From positions 313,453,236-313,517,235 of the forward strand of contig OY282560.1 of the NCBI GenBank assembly GCA_958295665.1: a stretch of DNA of 64,000 nt. The letters run 5' to 3'. Below are positions 35,601 through 48,445 of the stretch, piece by piece; positions within the stretch are counted from its first letter, which is position 1, and every line of letters starts with the position of its first letter. This DNA is from Tipula vernalis (lineage: Eukaryota > Arthropoda > Insecta > Diptera > Tipulidae). The position numbers and the translations under genes were made by a program. The notes beneath the pieces were generated by a model. That model saw only the letters and a program-made list of their open reading frames with translations. It was not told the DNA's origin and did not search any database.

Positions 35601-37499
35601 CCCTTAGTCTCTATAACTTTTCAAATGATGATGGTTTTCTATTAGCTTACATTCACAGTTACTCAGAAATATACTTAGTATTTTTGGCCGGTTTTCCTAA
35701 GTTGCGGAAAACGTTTGGAAAATTTACATAAGACATATACGGAAGCCGTAATATGATTTTGTTATACTAAACACCCTTAGTCTCTATAACTTTTCAAATG
35801 ATGATGGTTTTCTGTTAGTTTACATTCACAGTTACTCAAAAATATACTTAGTGTTTTTGGCCGGTTTTCCTAAGTTGCGGAAAACGTTTGGAAAATTTAC
35901 ATAAGACATAAACCGAAGCCGTAATATGATTTTGTTATACTAAACACCCTTAGTCTCTATAACTTTTCAAATGATGATGGTTTTCTGTTAGTTTACATTC
36001 ACAGTTACTCAAAAATATACTTAGTATTTTTGGCCGATTTTCCTAAGTTGCGGAAAACGTTTGGAAAATTTACGTAAGACATATACGGAAGCCGTAATAT
36101 GATTTTGTTATACTAAACACCCTTAGTCTCTATAACTTTTCAAATGATGATGGTTTTCTGTTAGTTTACATTCACAGTTACTCAGAAATATACTTAGTAT
36201 TTATGGCCGGTTTTCCTAAGTTGCGGAAAACGTTTGGAAAATTTACGTAAGACATATACGGAAGCCGTAATATGATTTTGTTATACTAAACACCCTCAGT
36301 CTCTATAACTTTTCAAATAATGATGGTTTCCTGTTAGTTTACATTCAGAGTTACTCAGAAATATTCTTAGTATTTTTGGCCGGTTTTCCTAAGTTGCGGA
36401 AAACGTTTGGAAAATTTACGTAAGACATATACGGAAGCCGTAATATGATTTTGTTATACTAAACACCCTTAGTCTCTATAACTTTTCAAATGATGATGGT
36501 TTTCTGTTAGTTTACATTCACAGTTACTCAAAAATATACTTAGTATTTTTGGCCGGTTTTCCTAAGTTGCGGAAAACGTTTGGAAAGTTTACGTAAGACG
36601 TATACGGAAGCCGTAATGTGATTTTGTCATACTAAACACCTATAGTCTCTATAACTTTTCAAATGATGATGGTTTTCTGTTAGTTTACATTCACAGTTAC
36701 TCAGAAATATACTTAGTATTTTTGGCCGGTTTTCCTAAGTTGCGAAAAACGTTTGGAAATTTTACGTAAGACATATACGGAAGCCGTAATATGATTTTGT
36801 TATACTAAACACCCTTAGTCTCTATAACTTTTCAAATGATGATGGTTTTCTGTTAGTTTACATTCACAGTTACTCAGAAATATACTTAGTATTTTTGGCC
36901 GGTTTTCCTAAGTTGCGGAAAACGTTTGGAAAATTTACGTAAGACATATACGGAAGCCGTAATATGATTTTGTTATACGAAACACCCTTAGTCTCTATAA
37001 CTTTTCAAATTATGATGGTTTTCTGTTAGTTTACATCCACAGTTACTCAAAAATATACTTAGTATTTTTGGCCGGTTTCCCTAAGTTGCGGAAAACGTTT
37101 GGGAAATTTACGTAAGACATATACGGAAGCCGTAATATGATTTTGTTATACTAAACACCCTTAGTCTCTATAACTTTTCAAATGATGATGGTTTTCTGTT
37201 AGTTTACATTCACAGTTACTCAGAAATATACTTAGTATTTTTGGCCGGTTTTCCTAAGTTGCAGAAAACTTTTGGGAAATTTTACGTAAGACATATACGG
37301 AAGCCGTAATATGATTTTGTTATACTAAACACCCTTAGTCTCTATAACTTTTCAAATGATGATGGTTTTCTGTTAGTTTACATTCACAGTTACTCAGAAA
37401 TATACTTAGTATTTTTGGCCGGTTTTCCTAAGTTGCGGAAAACGTTTGGAAAATTTACGTAAGACATAAACCGAAGCCGTAATATGATTTTGTTATACT

Positions 37500-40400
37500 A
37501 AACACCCTTAGCCTCTATAACTTTTCATATGATGATGGTTTTCTGTTCGTTTACATTCACAGTTACTCAGAAATATACTTAGTATTTTTGGCCGGTTTTC
37601 CTAAGTTGCGGAAAACGTTTGGAAAGTTTATGTAAGACATTTACCGAAGCCGTAATATGATTTTGTTATACTAAACACCCTTAGTCTCTATAACTTTTCA
37701 AATGATGATGGTTTTCTGTTAGTTTACATTCACAGTTACTCAGAAATATACTTAGTATTTTTGGCCGGTTTTCCTAAGTGGCGGAAAACGTTTGGAAAAT
37801 TTACGTAAGACATTTACGGAAGCCGTAATATGATTTCGTTATACTAAACACCCTTAGTCTCTATAACTTTTCAAATGATGATGGTTTTCTGTTAGTTTAC
37901 ATCCACAGTTACTCAAAAATATACTTAGTATTTTTGGCCGGTTTTCCTAAGTTGCGGAAAACGTTTGGAAAATTTACGTAAGACATATATGGAAGCCGTA
38001 TTATGATTTTGTTATACTAAACACCTTTATTCTCTATAACTTTTCAAATGATGATGGTTTTCTGTTAGTTTACATTCACAGTTACTCAGAAATATACTTA
38101 GTATTTTTGGCCGGTTTTCCTAAGTTGCGGAAAACGTTTGGAAAGTTTACGTAAGACATAAACCGAAGCCGTAATATGATTTTGTTATACTAAACACCCT
38201 TAGTCTCTATAACTTTTCAAATGATGATATTTTTCTGTTAGTTTACATTCACAGTTATTAAGAAATATACTTAGTATTTTTGGTTGGTTTTCCTAAGTTG
38301 CGGAAATCGATTGGAAATTTACGTAAGACATATACGGAAGCCGTAATATGATTTTGTTATACTAAACACCCTTAGTCTCTATAACTTTTCAAATGATGAT
38401 GGTTTTCTGTTAGTTTACATTCACAGTTACTCAGAAATATACTTAGTATTTTTGGCCGGTTTTCCTAAGTTGCGGAAAACGTTTGGAAAATTTACGTAAG
38501 ACATTTACGGAAGCTGTAATATGATTTTGTTATACTAAACACCCTTAGTCTCTATAACTTTTCAAATGATGATGGTTTTCTATTAGCTTACATTCACAGT
38601 TACTCAGAAATATACTTAGTATTTTTGGCCGGTTTTCCTAAGTTGCGGAAATCGATTGGAAATTTACGTAAGACATATACGGAAGCCGTAATATGATTTT
38701 GTTATACTAAACACCCTTAGTCTATAACTTTTCAAATGATGATGGTTTTCTATTAGCTTACATTCACAGTTACTCAGAAATATACTTAGTATTTTTGGCC
38801 GGTTTTCCTAAGTTGCGGAAAACGTTTGGAAAATTTACATAAGACATATACGGAAGCTGTAATATGATTTTGTTATACTAAACATCCTTAGTCTCTATAA
38901 CTTTTCAAATGATGATGGTTTTCTGTTAGTTTACATTCACAGTTACTCAAAAATATACTTAGTATTTTTGGCCGGTTTTCCTAAGTTGCGGAAAACGTTT
39001 GGAAAATTTACATAAGACATAAACCGAAGCCGTAATATGATTTTGTTATACTAAACACCCTTAGTCTCTATAACTTTTCAAATGATGATGGTTTTCTGTT
39101 AGTTTACATTCACAGTTACTCAAAAATTTACTTAGTATTTTTGGCCGATTTTCCTAAGTTGCGGAAAACGTTTGGAAAATTTACGTAAGACATATACGGA
39201 AGCCGTAATATGATTTTGTTATACTAAACACCCTTAGTCTCTATAACTTTTCAAATGATGATGGTTTTCTGTTAGTTTACATTCACAGTTGCTCAGAAAT
39301 ATACTTAGTATTTATGGCCGGTTTTCCTAAGTTGCGGAAAACGTTTGGAAAATTTACGTAAGACATAAACCGAAGCCGTAATATGATTTTGTTATACTAA
39401 ACACCCTTAGCCTCTATAACTTTTCATATGATGATGGTTTTCTGTTCGTTTACATTCACAGTTACTCAGAAATATACTTAGTATTTTTGGCCGGTTTTCC
39501 TAAGTTGCGGAAAACGTTTGGAAAGTTTATGTAAGACATTTACGGAAGCCGTAATATGATTTTGTTATACTAAACACCCTTAGTCTCTATAACTTTTCAA
39601 ATGATGATGGTTTTCTGTTAGTTTACATTCACAGTTACTCAGAAATATACTTAGTATTTTTGGCCGGTTTTCCTAAGTGGCGGAAAACGTTTGGAAAATT
39701 TACGTAAGACATTTACGGAAGCCGTAATATGATTTCGTTATACTAAACACCCTTAGTCTCTATAACTTTTCAAATGATGATGGTTTTCTGTTAGTTTACA
39801 TCCACAGTTACTCAAAAATATACTTAGTATTTTTGGCCGGTTTTCCTAAGTTGCGGAAAACGTTTGGAAAATTTACGTAAGACATATATGGAAGCCGTAT
39901 TATGATTTTGTTATACTAAACACCTTTATTCTCTATAACTTTTCAAATGATGATGGTTTTCTGTTAGTTTACATTCACAGTTACTCAGAAATATACTTAG
40001 TATTTTTGGCCGGTTTTCCTAAGTTGCGGAAAACGTTTGGAAAGTTTACGTAAGACATAAACCGAAGCCGTAATATGATTTTGTTATACTAAACACCCTT
40101 AGTCTCTATAACTTTTCAAATGATGATATTTTTCTGTTAGTTTACATTCACAGTTATTAAGAAATATACTTAGTATTTTTGGTCGGTTTTCCTAAGTTGC
40201 GGAAATCGATTGGAAATTTACGTAAGACATATACGGAAGCCGTAATATGATTTTGTTATACTAAACACCCTTAGTCTCTATAACTTTTCAAATGATGATG
40301 GTTTTCTGTTAGTTTACATTCACAGTTACTCAGAAATATACTTAGTATTTTTGGCCGGTTTTCCTAAGTTGCGGAAAACGTTTGGAAAATTTACGTAAGA

Positions 40401-41300
40401 CATTTACGGAAGCTGTAATATGATTTTGTTATACTAAACACCCTTAGTCTCTATAACTTTTCAAATGATGATGGTTTTCTATTAGCTTACATTCACAGTT
40501 ACTCAGAAATATACTTAGTATTTTTGGCCGGTTTTCCTAAGTTGCGGAAATCGATTGGAAATTTACGTAAGACATATACGGAAGCCGTAATATGATTTTG
40601 TTATACTAAACACCCTTAGTCTCTATAACTTTTCAAATGATGATGGTTTTCTATTAGCTTACATTCACAGTTACTCAGAAATATACTTAGTATTTTTGGC
40701 CGGTTTTCCTAAGTTGCGGAAAACGTTTGGAAAATTTACATAAGACATATACGGAAGCTGTAATATGATTTTGTTATACTAAACACCCTTAGTCTCTATA
40801 ACTTTTCAAATGATGATGGTTTTCTGTTAGTTTACATTCACAGTTACTCAAAAATATACTTAGTATTTTTGGCCGGTTTTCCTAAGTTGCGGAAAACGTT
40901 TGGAAAATTTACATAAGACATAAACCGAAGCCGTAATATGATTTTGTTATACTAAACACCCTTAGTCTCTATAACTTTTCAAATGATGATGGTTTTCTGT
41001 TAGTTTACATTCACAGTTACTCAAAAATTTACTTAGTATTTTTGGCCGATTTTCCTAAGTTGCGGAAAACGTTTGGAAAATTTACGTAAGACATATACGG
41101 AAGCCGTAATATGATTTTGTTATACTAAACACCCTTAGTCTCTATAACTTTTCAAATGATGATGGTTTTCTGTTAGTTTACATTCACAGTTACTCAGAAA
41201 TATACTTAGTATTTATGGCCGGCTTTCCTAAGTTGCGGAAAACGTTTGGAAAATTTACGTAAGACATATACGGAAGCCGTAATATGATTTTGTTATACTA
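37500..41300. repeat. 11-monomer higher-order repeat (about 1.9 kb), two copies
   Basis: Diagnostic variants recur at a constant 1899-bp offset: ACCCTTAGCCTC at 37504 and 39403, CACCTTTATTCTC at 38022 and 39921, and the TTAAGAAATATAC variant near 38256 and 40154. 1899 is close to 11 times 173. Adjoining 6-monomer (about 1038 bp) offsets are seen for CACCCTCAGTC at 35253/36291 and 41303/42341, and a block at about 34.65-36.85 kb recurs about 6050 bp further right. Confidence 0.85.
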
Positions 41301-44243
41301 AACACCCTCAGTCTCTATAACTTTTCAAATAATGATGGTTTCCTGTTAGTTTACATTCAGAGTTACTCAGAAATATACTTAGTATTTTTGGCCGGTTTTC
41401 CTAAGTTGCGGAAAACGTTTGGAAAATTTACGTAAGACATATACGGAAGCCGTAATATGATTTTGTTATACTAAACACCCTTAGTCTCTATAACTTTTCA
41501 AATGATGATGGTTTTCTATTAGCTTACATTCACAGTTACTCAGAAATATACTTAGTATTTTTGGCCGGTTTTTCTTAAGTTGCGGAAAACGTTTGGAAAA
41601 TTTACGTAAGACATATACGGAAGCCGTAATATGATTTTGTTATACTAAACACCCTTAGTCTCTATAACTTTTCAAATGATGATGGTTTTCTATTAGCTTA
41701 CATTCACAGTTACTCAGAAATATACTTAGTATTTTTGGCCGGTTTTCCTAAGTTGCGGAAAACGTTTGGAAAATTTACATAAGACATATACGGAAGCCGT
41801 AATATGATTTTGTTATACTAAACACCCTTAGTCTCTATAACTTTTCAAATGATGATGGTTTTCTGTTAGTTTACATTCACAGTTACTCAAAAATATACTT
41901 AGTATTTTTGGCCGGTTTTCCTAAGTTGCGGAAAACGTTTGGAAAATTTACATAAGACATAAACCGAAGCCGTAATATGATTTTGTTATACTAAACACCC
42001 TTAGTCTCTATAACTTTTCAAATGATGATGGTTTTCTGTTAGTTTACATTCACAGTTACTCAAAAATATACTTAGTATTTTTGGCCGATTTTCCTAAGTT
42101 GCGGAAAACGTTTGGAAAATTTACGTAAGACATATACGGAAGCCGTAATATGATTTTGTTATACTAAACACCCTTAGTCTCTATAACTTTTCAAATGATG
42201 ATGGTTTTCTGTTAGTTTACATTCACAGTTACTCAGAAATATACTTAGTATTTATGGCCGGTTTTCCTAAGTTGCGGAAAACGTTTGGAAAATTTACGTA
42301 AGACATATACGGAAGCCGTAATATGATTTTGTTATACTAAACACCCTCAGTCTCTATAACTTTTCAAATAATGATGGTTTCCTGTTAGTTTACATTCAGA
42401 GTTACTCAGAAATATACTTAGTATTTTTGGCCGGTTTTCCTAAGTTGCGGAAAACGTTTGGAAAATTTACGTAAGACATATACGGAAGCCGTAATATGAT
42501 TTTGTTATACTAAACACCCTTAGTCTCTATAACTTTTCAAATGATGATGGTTTTCTGTTAGTTTACATTCACAGTTACTCAAAAATATACTTAGTATTTT
42601 TGGCCGGTTTTCCTAAGTTGCGGAAAACGTTTGGAAAGTTTACGTAAGACGTATATGGAAGCCGTAATGTGATTTTGTCATACTAAACACCTATAGTCTC
42701 TATAACTTTTCAAATGATGATGGTTTTCTGTTAGTTTACATTCACAGTTACTCAAAAATATACTTAGTATTTTTGGCCGGTTTTCCTAAGTTGCGAAAAA
42801 CGTTTGGAAATTTTACGTAAGACATATAAGGAAGCCGTAATATGATTTTGTTATACTAAACACCCTTAGTCTCTATAACTTTTCAAATGATGATGGTTTT
42901 CTGTTAGTTTACATTCACAGTTACTCAGAAATATACTTAGTATTTTTGGCCGGTTTTCCTAAGTTGCGGAAAACGTTTGGAAAATTTACGTAAGACATAT
43001 ACGGAAGCCGTAATATGATTTTGTTATACGAAACACCCTTAGTCTCTATAACTTTTCAAATGATGATGGTTTTCTGTTAGTTTACATTCACAGTTACTCA
43101 GAAATTTACTTAGTATTTAGCCGGTTGTCCTAAGTTGCGGAAAACGTTTGGAAAATTTACGTAAGACATATACGGAAGCCGTAATATGATTTTGTTATAC
43201 TAAACACCCTTAGTCTCTATAACTTTTCAAATGATGATGGTTTTCTGTTAGTTTACATCCACAGTTACTTAAAAATATACTTAGTATTTTTGGCCGGTTT
43301 TCCTAAGTTGCGAAAAACGTTTGGAAAATTTACGTAAGACATATACGGAAGCCGTAATATGATTTTGTTATACGAAACACCCTTAGTCTCTATAACTTTT
43401 CAAATTATGATGGTTTTCTGTTAGTTTACATTCACAGTTACTCAGAAATTTACTTAGTATTTGGCCGGTTGTCCTAAGTTGCGGAAAACGTTTGGAAAAT
43501 TTACGTAAGACATATACGGAAGCCGTAATATGATTTTGTTATACTAAACACCCTTAGTCTCTATAACTTTTCAAATTATGATGGTTTTCTGTTAGTTTAC
43601 ATCCACAGTTACTCAAAAATATACTTAGTATTTTTGGCCGGTTTCCCTAAGTTGCGGAAAACGTTTGGGAAATTTACGTAAGACATATACAAGAGCCGTA
43701 ATATGATTTTGTTATACTAAACACCCTTAGTCTCTATAACTTTTCAAATGATGATGGTTTTCTGTTAGTTTACATCCACAGTTACTCAAAAATATACTTA
43801 GTATTTTTGGCCGGTTTTCCTAAGTTGCGGAATACGTTTGGAAAATTTACGTAAGACATACACGGAAGCCGTAATAAGATTTCGTTATACTAAACACCCT
43901 TAGTCTCTATAACTTTTCAAATGATGATGGTTTTCTTTTAGTTTACATTCACAGTTACTCAGAAGTATACTTAGTATTTTTGACCGGTTTTCCTAAGTTG
44001 CGGAAAACGTTTGGAAAATTTACGTAAGACATATACGGAAGCCGTAATATGATTTTGTTATACTAAACACCTTTAGTCTCTATAACTTTTCAAATGATGA
44101 TGGTTTTCTATTAGTTTACATCCACAGTTACTCAAAAATATACTTAGTATTTTTGGCCGGTTTTCATAAGTTGCGGAAACGTTTGGGAAATTTAAGTAAG
44201 ACATAAACGGAAGCTGTAATATGGTTCTGTTATACTAAACACA

Positions 44244-46235
44244 GAAATTAGTAATGGAATATTGAAAAATATTACATGATAATATTTAGACGTATCAATA
44301 CAAAAGTTTTAATGTCCTTTACTTAATGAGTAATGTATAATTTATTCGTTAATGCGTAGTTTTACTCATACATTCTCACAATTTGTTGTTTTTGTGAATT
44401 TAGGAAAGTTTAGGAAGAAATTCACAATCATTGTGAATCAATGTTTGTCAGTAAAAATAACTTGAGATAAAAGTATAAAATCGTTGGTTGTGTGGACGAG
44501 ACACAAAACGGAGTCAGTCCAGGTTTTACTTACAAAAAATGTGTGTCTGTGTTAGTGCACTGAGATCGAAATTAATGTGATTTTCGATTCATCAAAAAAG
44601 ACCAATCCGGCTCGATGAAAGATTCTCTTTCTGCTGTCAAACTGTTCGATTTGTCAAGAAAAGTCACACGCTCGAGCAAATTTGATGATAGTTTACGAAT
44701 CTCGATTTTTTGGCAGATTTAGTAACACAAACAAACACAAATAGAACTGTCATTTTGAATGCCATTTTTCATTCGAATTGAGTTTATTGAAAGCGTCATT
44801 TGTGTTTTGTGTTTTTTTTTGTATTTCTGTTTATTTTTTATATAAATATTAATTGATAAGCTCATTTTTTTTTAATGTTGTTTTATTATCGAGTATCGAC
44901 TACATCTTTTGTAAAAATTATAGGTTATGTTTATATTAAAACGTCAAAAACACACACGTATATAATACGGAGCAATAATACAGAGTAATTCGATTTTATT
45001 GTTCGATTTACACAGCAGTAGAGAGTGATCTTTCGAAGATCGATCTCGAATCGAGATCATTTTATGGCAGTCCAAGTAATACATGTACATAAATATTGTG
45101 TACACTGATAATTTTAATAGTTTGGCATTTTTATGGGAAAGATTTTTTTTAATTTTGTTTTTATAACGGAAATAATTTGTATGCAGTTTTATCTGTAGTT
45201 TTATTGCCTAAATTAAGGCTAAAAATAATGCTTAAGAAAATGATTCAAAATGCAATCGGAATCGCTATCCAATACCAAAACAAATCCACTGATTATTCGA
45301 CACTAGTCGAGGGGCTTTAGGCGATGCATATTTTCCATAAGACTACATTTTTCCATTACTTGCTTTTCGAATAATGACAAGGAATTCTAGAGATGAGTTC
45401 GCAAATTTGGAGCGTTAAGAAGAAATTCGACGGTTATTTTCGATTTGTTATTGTTTTATTTTGTTGTAGGTACATTTAAAATGCTGCCGGCTAATTCTTC
45501 ACGAACAATTCGTCCTACACAGTTATTCTTGTACAATTGTCCTCAAACATTTTACTCACACAATACTGATCAGCCAATTCTTCTCACTTCTCTGATGATT
45601 TAAAGTGAGGCGTCCTATATAATTACATATCCTCGGAATAATCCACAAAGTCACTCATTTCGGCTCGTAGTCGAATTTAGGATTGTAAGTATTACTTCTA
45701 GGAAGTATTTAATATTTGCCAGTTTATTCAAGATTTTTGATGCTGTCATGATATTTTACATTTTTTTTAGAAATTTTTCAAAACAGTCCCGCGGTTCTTT
45801 TCTGAATTTTCGAGACCTTTAAAATTATTAGTGTTAGACTGATTCGCTTTGCATTAGATATAAAATTATTCGAGGTAGCAAGTTGCTCGTGAAATTTTGT
45901 GATTTTCGAAATAGTTCTATATCCCAAATAGATTATTCGAGAGTTATTTGAATATTTTGAGCTTATTCTGCATTTTTTCAACTATTTCCCGATTTTTTTC
46001 CCAATAACCAGATTATTAGAGAAGTTAGATCCATATCCAATAAAATCGAATAATCGCACTTTAATATTTTATTGGTCTTATTGAAATTTAATCACGAAGA
46101 TAATAATAACTATGGACTTTAAACTAAAATGGGCAAAGAAGCTAATTTATAATAAAAGAAGGGTATACCTTTTAAAAAAATGGTGAAGGTAGCAATGGTA
46201 AACATATTTCCGTTGCTGCCGTTATTACGATGGTA
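44244..46235. other. Intronic AT-rich stretch
   Basis: No gene. At 44396-44430 a segment GTTTAGGAAGAAATTCACAA resembles, in inverted orientation, the sequence left of the satellite at 31690-31720. The open frame at 45778-45981 has no recognisable domain. Confidence 0.45.
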
Positions 46236-46240
46236 GGCCT

Positions 46241-46475
46241 ATTCCACTAGCATAATTCCACTGGACACGATTCCACTGCATACAATTCCACTGCTACAAT
46301 TCCACTACTTTAACATTCGTATTTCTTTCTTTAGATAACATTTAAACTTTATCTTTTTTTTTTAATTAATCGAATTCAGCTTGCACAATTCAACTTTTTC
46401 ATAATCAAACGCATTATTTTTACGCCAGGTTGAATTATCCAAGTTGAATTGTGTAAGTTGAATTGTGGTAGTGGC
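46241..46475. repeat. ATTCCACTG minisatellite with inverted partner
   Basis: Five units around ATTCCACT occupy 46241-46308. To the right, 46380-46475 contains GTTGAATTGTG-type units in the opposite sense plus one TTGCACAATTCAAC, so the segment can fold back on itself. No coding function. Confidence 0.5.
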
Positions 46476-46479
46476 TTTG

Positions 46480-47208
46480 AATCGAATAAAGATGTAGACG
46501 TAACTTTCGCTTTTATTTTCGCTCTTTAACGGCTCTTTAACTTATAAACACTAGCAGGGAAAATTTAATAGTAACCGTACTGCCTCTGAAAGTAATTACA
46601 GTAACATCAGATCCAAAAAAACATAAAACATTACTCGTTCCTAGAACTCTCACTAAAACACCAACAAAAATACAAACAAATTGATAACCACTTAAATTTC
46701 CGTCATTCCAAAAAATTGATTTCCGTTAACTTATTACGGCATCCAAAAGAATCTACAGTAATTGACTATATTTTCAATTCCCCACAGTTAAAGCTTCTTC
46801 GTATATATGTACGTAAATAGAAAGACAAAACTTTTCTTGTCAAAATAAGCGCCAAAGAAAATCAATCATACCATCGAAACAAAATAAAAACAAACGAAGA
46901 AAACGGGAAAAACTTTTTCCTGTCACTCATTTTCACGAAGACTTTTTTTTTTTTTGTTTTATTATTTTTCCGAAACAATTTAGAATTGACAATAACCATT
47001 TTACGTAATATTTTGTACATAATAAATCTGAAGGCGAATTAGAAATGTTTTCTGTCATCTTCTGCTGAAACGATAACGAGAGAGATAACAACAACAAACC
47101 ACTTAAAATATCGAAAATATGTAAAGCACATCCCTTCGACAGCCCGAGTGTTTCACTCATATTTTATAGTTTTTCTTTTTTATGTTTTTTTTTTTGTTTG
47201 TTTTATAG
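46480..47208. other. Intron end with acceptor
   Basis: AT-rich, no gene. The last 40 bases are almost pure T and end in TTTTATAG, the acceptor of exon B. Confidence 0.6.
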
Positions 47209-47556
47209 AATACCAGCACCACATATTGTCGCCGCACGTGCTTATCGTATGTCATCGGGAAATTTGTCGATTAGTCCAACAACAAATCCGAGTGGTGGAA
47301 ATTTTTTTTTAGGATATCAAAATAATAGTAATAATTTAAGTAGCAATTCTAGTGTGAGTAATAATATAAATCAAAGTGGTGGTGGTGGCGGTTGTGGAAG
47401 TACCGGAAGTGGCAGTAGTAGTACGAGTAATAATAGCACTGGTGGTACAGCATTATATCGGCTAGCACGTCTTTTAAATCAATCAACAAAATTACAAACA
47501 TCGAATACAAATAGTTTACCAAAAGATGATGCACCACGACGGCTATCATGGGAAAG
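47209..47556 (+). CDS. Internal exon B of an unrecognised host gene
   Basis: A polypyrimidine tract plus TATAG precedes, and AG|GTAAGT follows at 47557. The exon supplies the third base of an Arg codon begun in exon A, runs 115 codons and leaves two bases. The peptide starts IPAPHIVAARAYRMSSGNLS, then has a long Ser/Asn/Gly-rich low-complexity part with a run of Gly, and closes with ALYRLARLLNQSTKL and DDAPRRLSWER. The end blocks look ordered or motif-like; the centre is surely disordered. RLSWER resembles a short phosphorylatable motif, but this is inference. I do not recognise the family. Asn/Ser/Gly homopolymers of this kind are common in dipteran proteins. Confidence 0.88.
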
Positions 47557-48445
47557 GTAAGTGTTTTTGGTGTAGTTTAGTACGGAACAATGTACGATAT
47601 ATTCTTGTGCAACATTTACATAATTTTATGATTATTATTATCTATTTTTATTTTTTTTTTGATAAAACCATATTTGTATGAAGTCGTAAAAATGTTGTAA
47701 TCCATTTAAAATGCCAAAGTTGAGCATACTATATAAATTAAATGAAGACATTGTGAGGGGCGGTCTGAATACGATGTACGACTATAAACATAACCACAAA
47801 TGATCCATTTTTATTACGTTAGCAATTAAAATTCGTTGTTTAATGTACTGTGACATTATAATTCGATTCTCAGTTAGATGATTCTGTATACTTTTTGTGT
47901 TTAGAGATGTACTCGTATTTGATAATTTAGGATGCGGTTAAAATATATTTTGTCACACTGTTTAAAATTCTATTAAGTTATTATTTAACATTTTACGAGT
48001 TCTTTTTAAAGCTTTCTTGAGTATGAAAGTTATTTAATGTCAAACTTTTGAAATTTTGTAAAGAAAATTTTTTTTTTGTGAGGGAAAGATTTTGAACGTT
48101 AGATATAAATTTATGAAATGTTTTCTGTCGTTATGTCGATGGCTGGGTGGAAAAACTACCGCCTCTTTGATTAAAGTCTGTACTCAAAATGCCCGTCGAT
48201 TTAGACTGTAGCTTTTGCGTATGGCGTATGCAATTTACTGTGAAATATCCGTGGCTGGTGATAAACTCCGGTTAAACTAAGGCTTACTCTATAATTTATA
48301 AAACGGATCGGCCGCAAACTTTCTACTATCGCGACCAGTGCGACACATGCTACATTTTTGAAAATTGAATGTCATTTTCCTCCGTTACCGAATAATACAG
48401 AGAATCTGTCTTGTCTAAAATATTAAACAAGTGATTTATATTGTT
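47557..48445. other. Downstream intron, AT-rich part
   Basis: Starts with the donor GTAAGT. I see no gene or repeat. Confidence 0.5.

Larger units (their letters stand above)
32501..44243. repeat. 173-bp satellite array, about 67 monomers
   Basis: The landmark GGCCGGTTTTCCTAAG recurs every 173 bp (for example 33088, 33261, 33434). From 32590 to 44243 the array is direct, with about 67 units; one unit near 32782-32915 is 40 bp short. The first unit, 32501-32595, is inverted. Each monomer contains a hairpin GTTTTCC-8-GGAAAAC. Monomer variants repeat in blocks, showing higher-order structure. There is no ORF. It lies entirely inside the intron of the host gene. Confidence 0.97.
23707..47208 (+). 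other. 23.5-kb intron between exons A and B
   Basis: Donor GTAAAT at 23707 and acceptor TTTTATAG at 47208 are both canonical, and the exons on each side are in matching phase. The intron is loaded with repeats: a diverged copy of the 110-bp pogo-type units (24180-24500), a foldback palindrome, part of the composite repeat, a Helitron, a second foldback palindrome, a LINE fragment and an 11.7-kb satellite. An undetected small exon inside cannot be excluded, but none is needed to keep the frame. Confidence 0.8.

Noticed and set aside
32501..44243. CRISPR-like regular spacing
   Set aside because: The 173-bp period is continuous repeat without variable spacers, in a eukaryotic intron.
32501..44243. 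CENP-B box in the satellite monomer
   Set aside because: No stretch matches the TTCG-A-CGGG core on either strand.
47349..47549. Minus frame over exon B
   Set aside because: Shadow of the Ser/Asn codon-rich exon.
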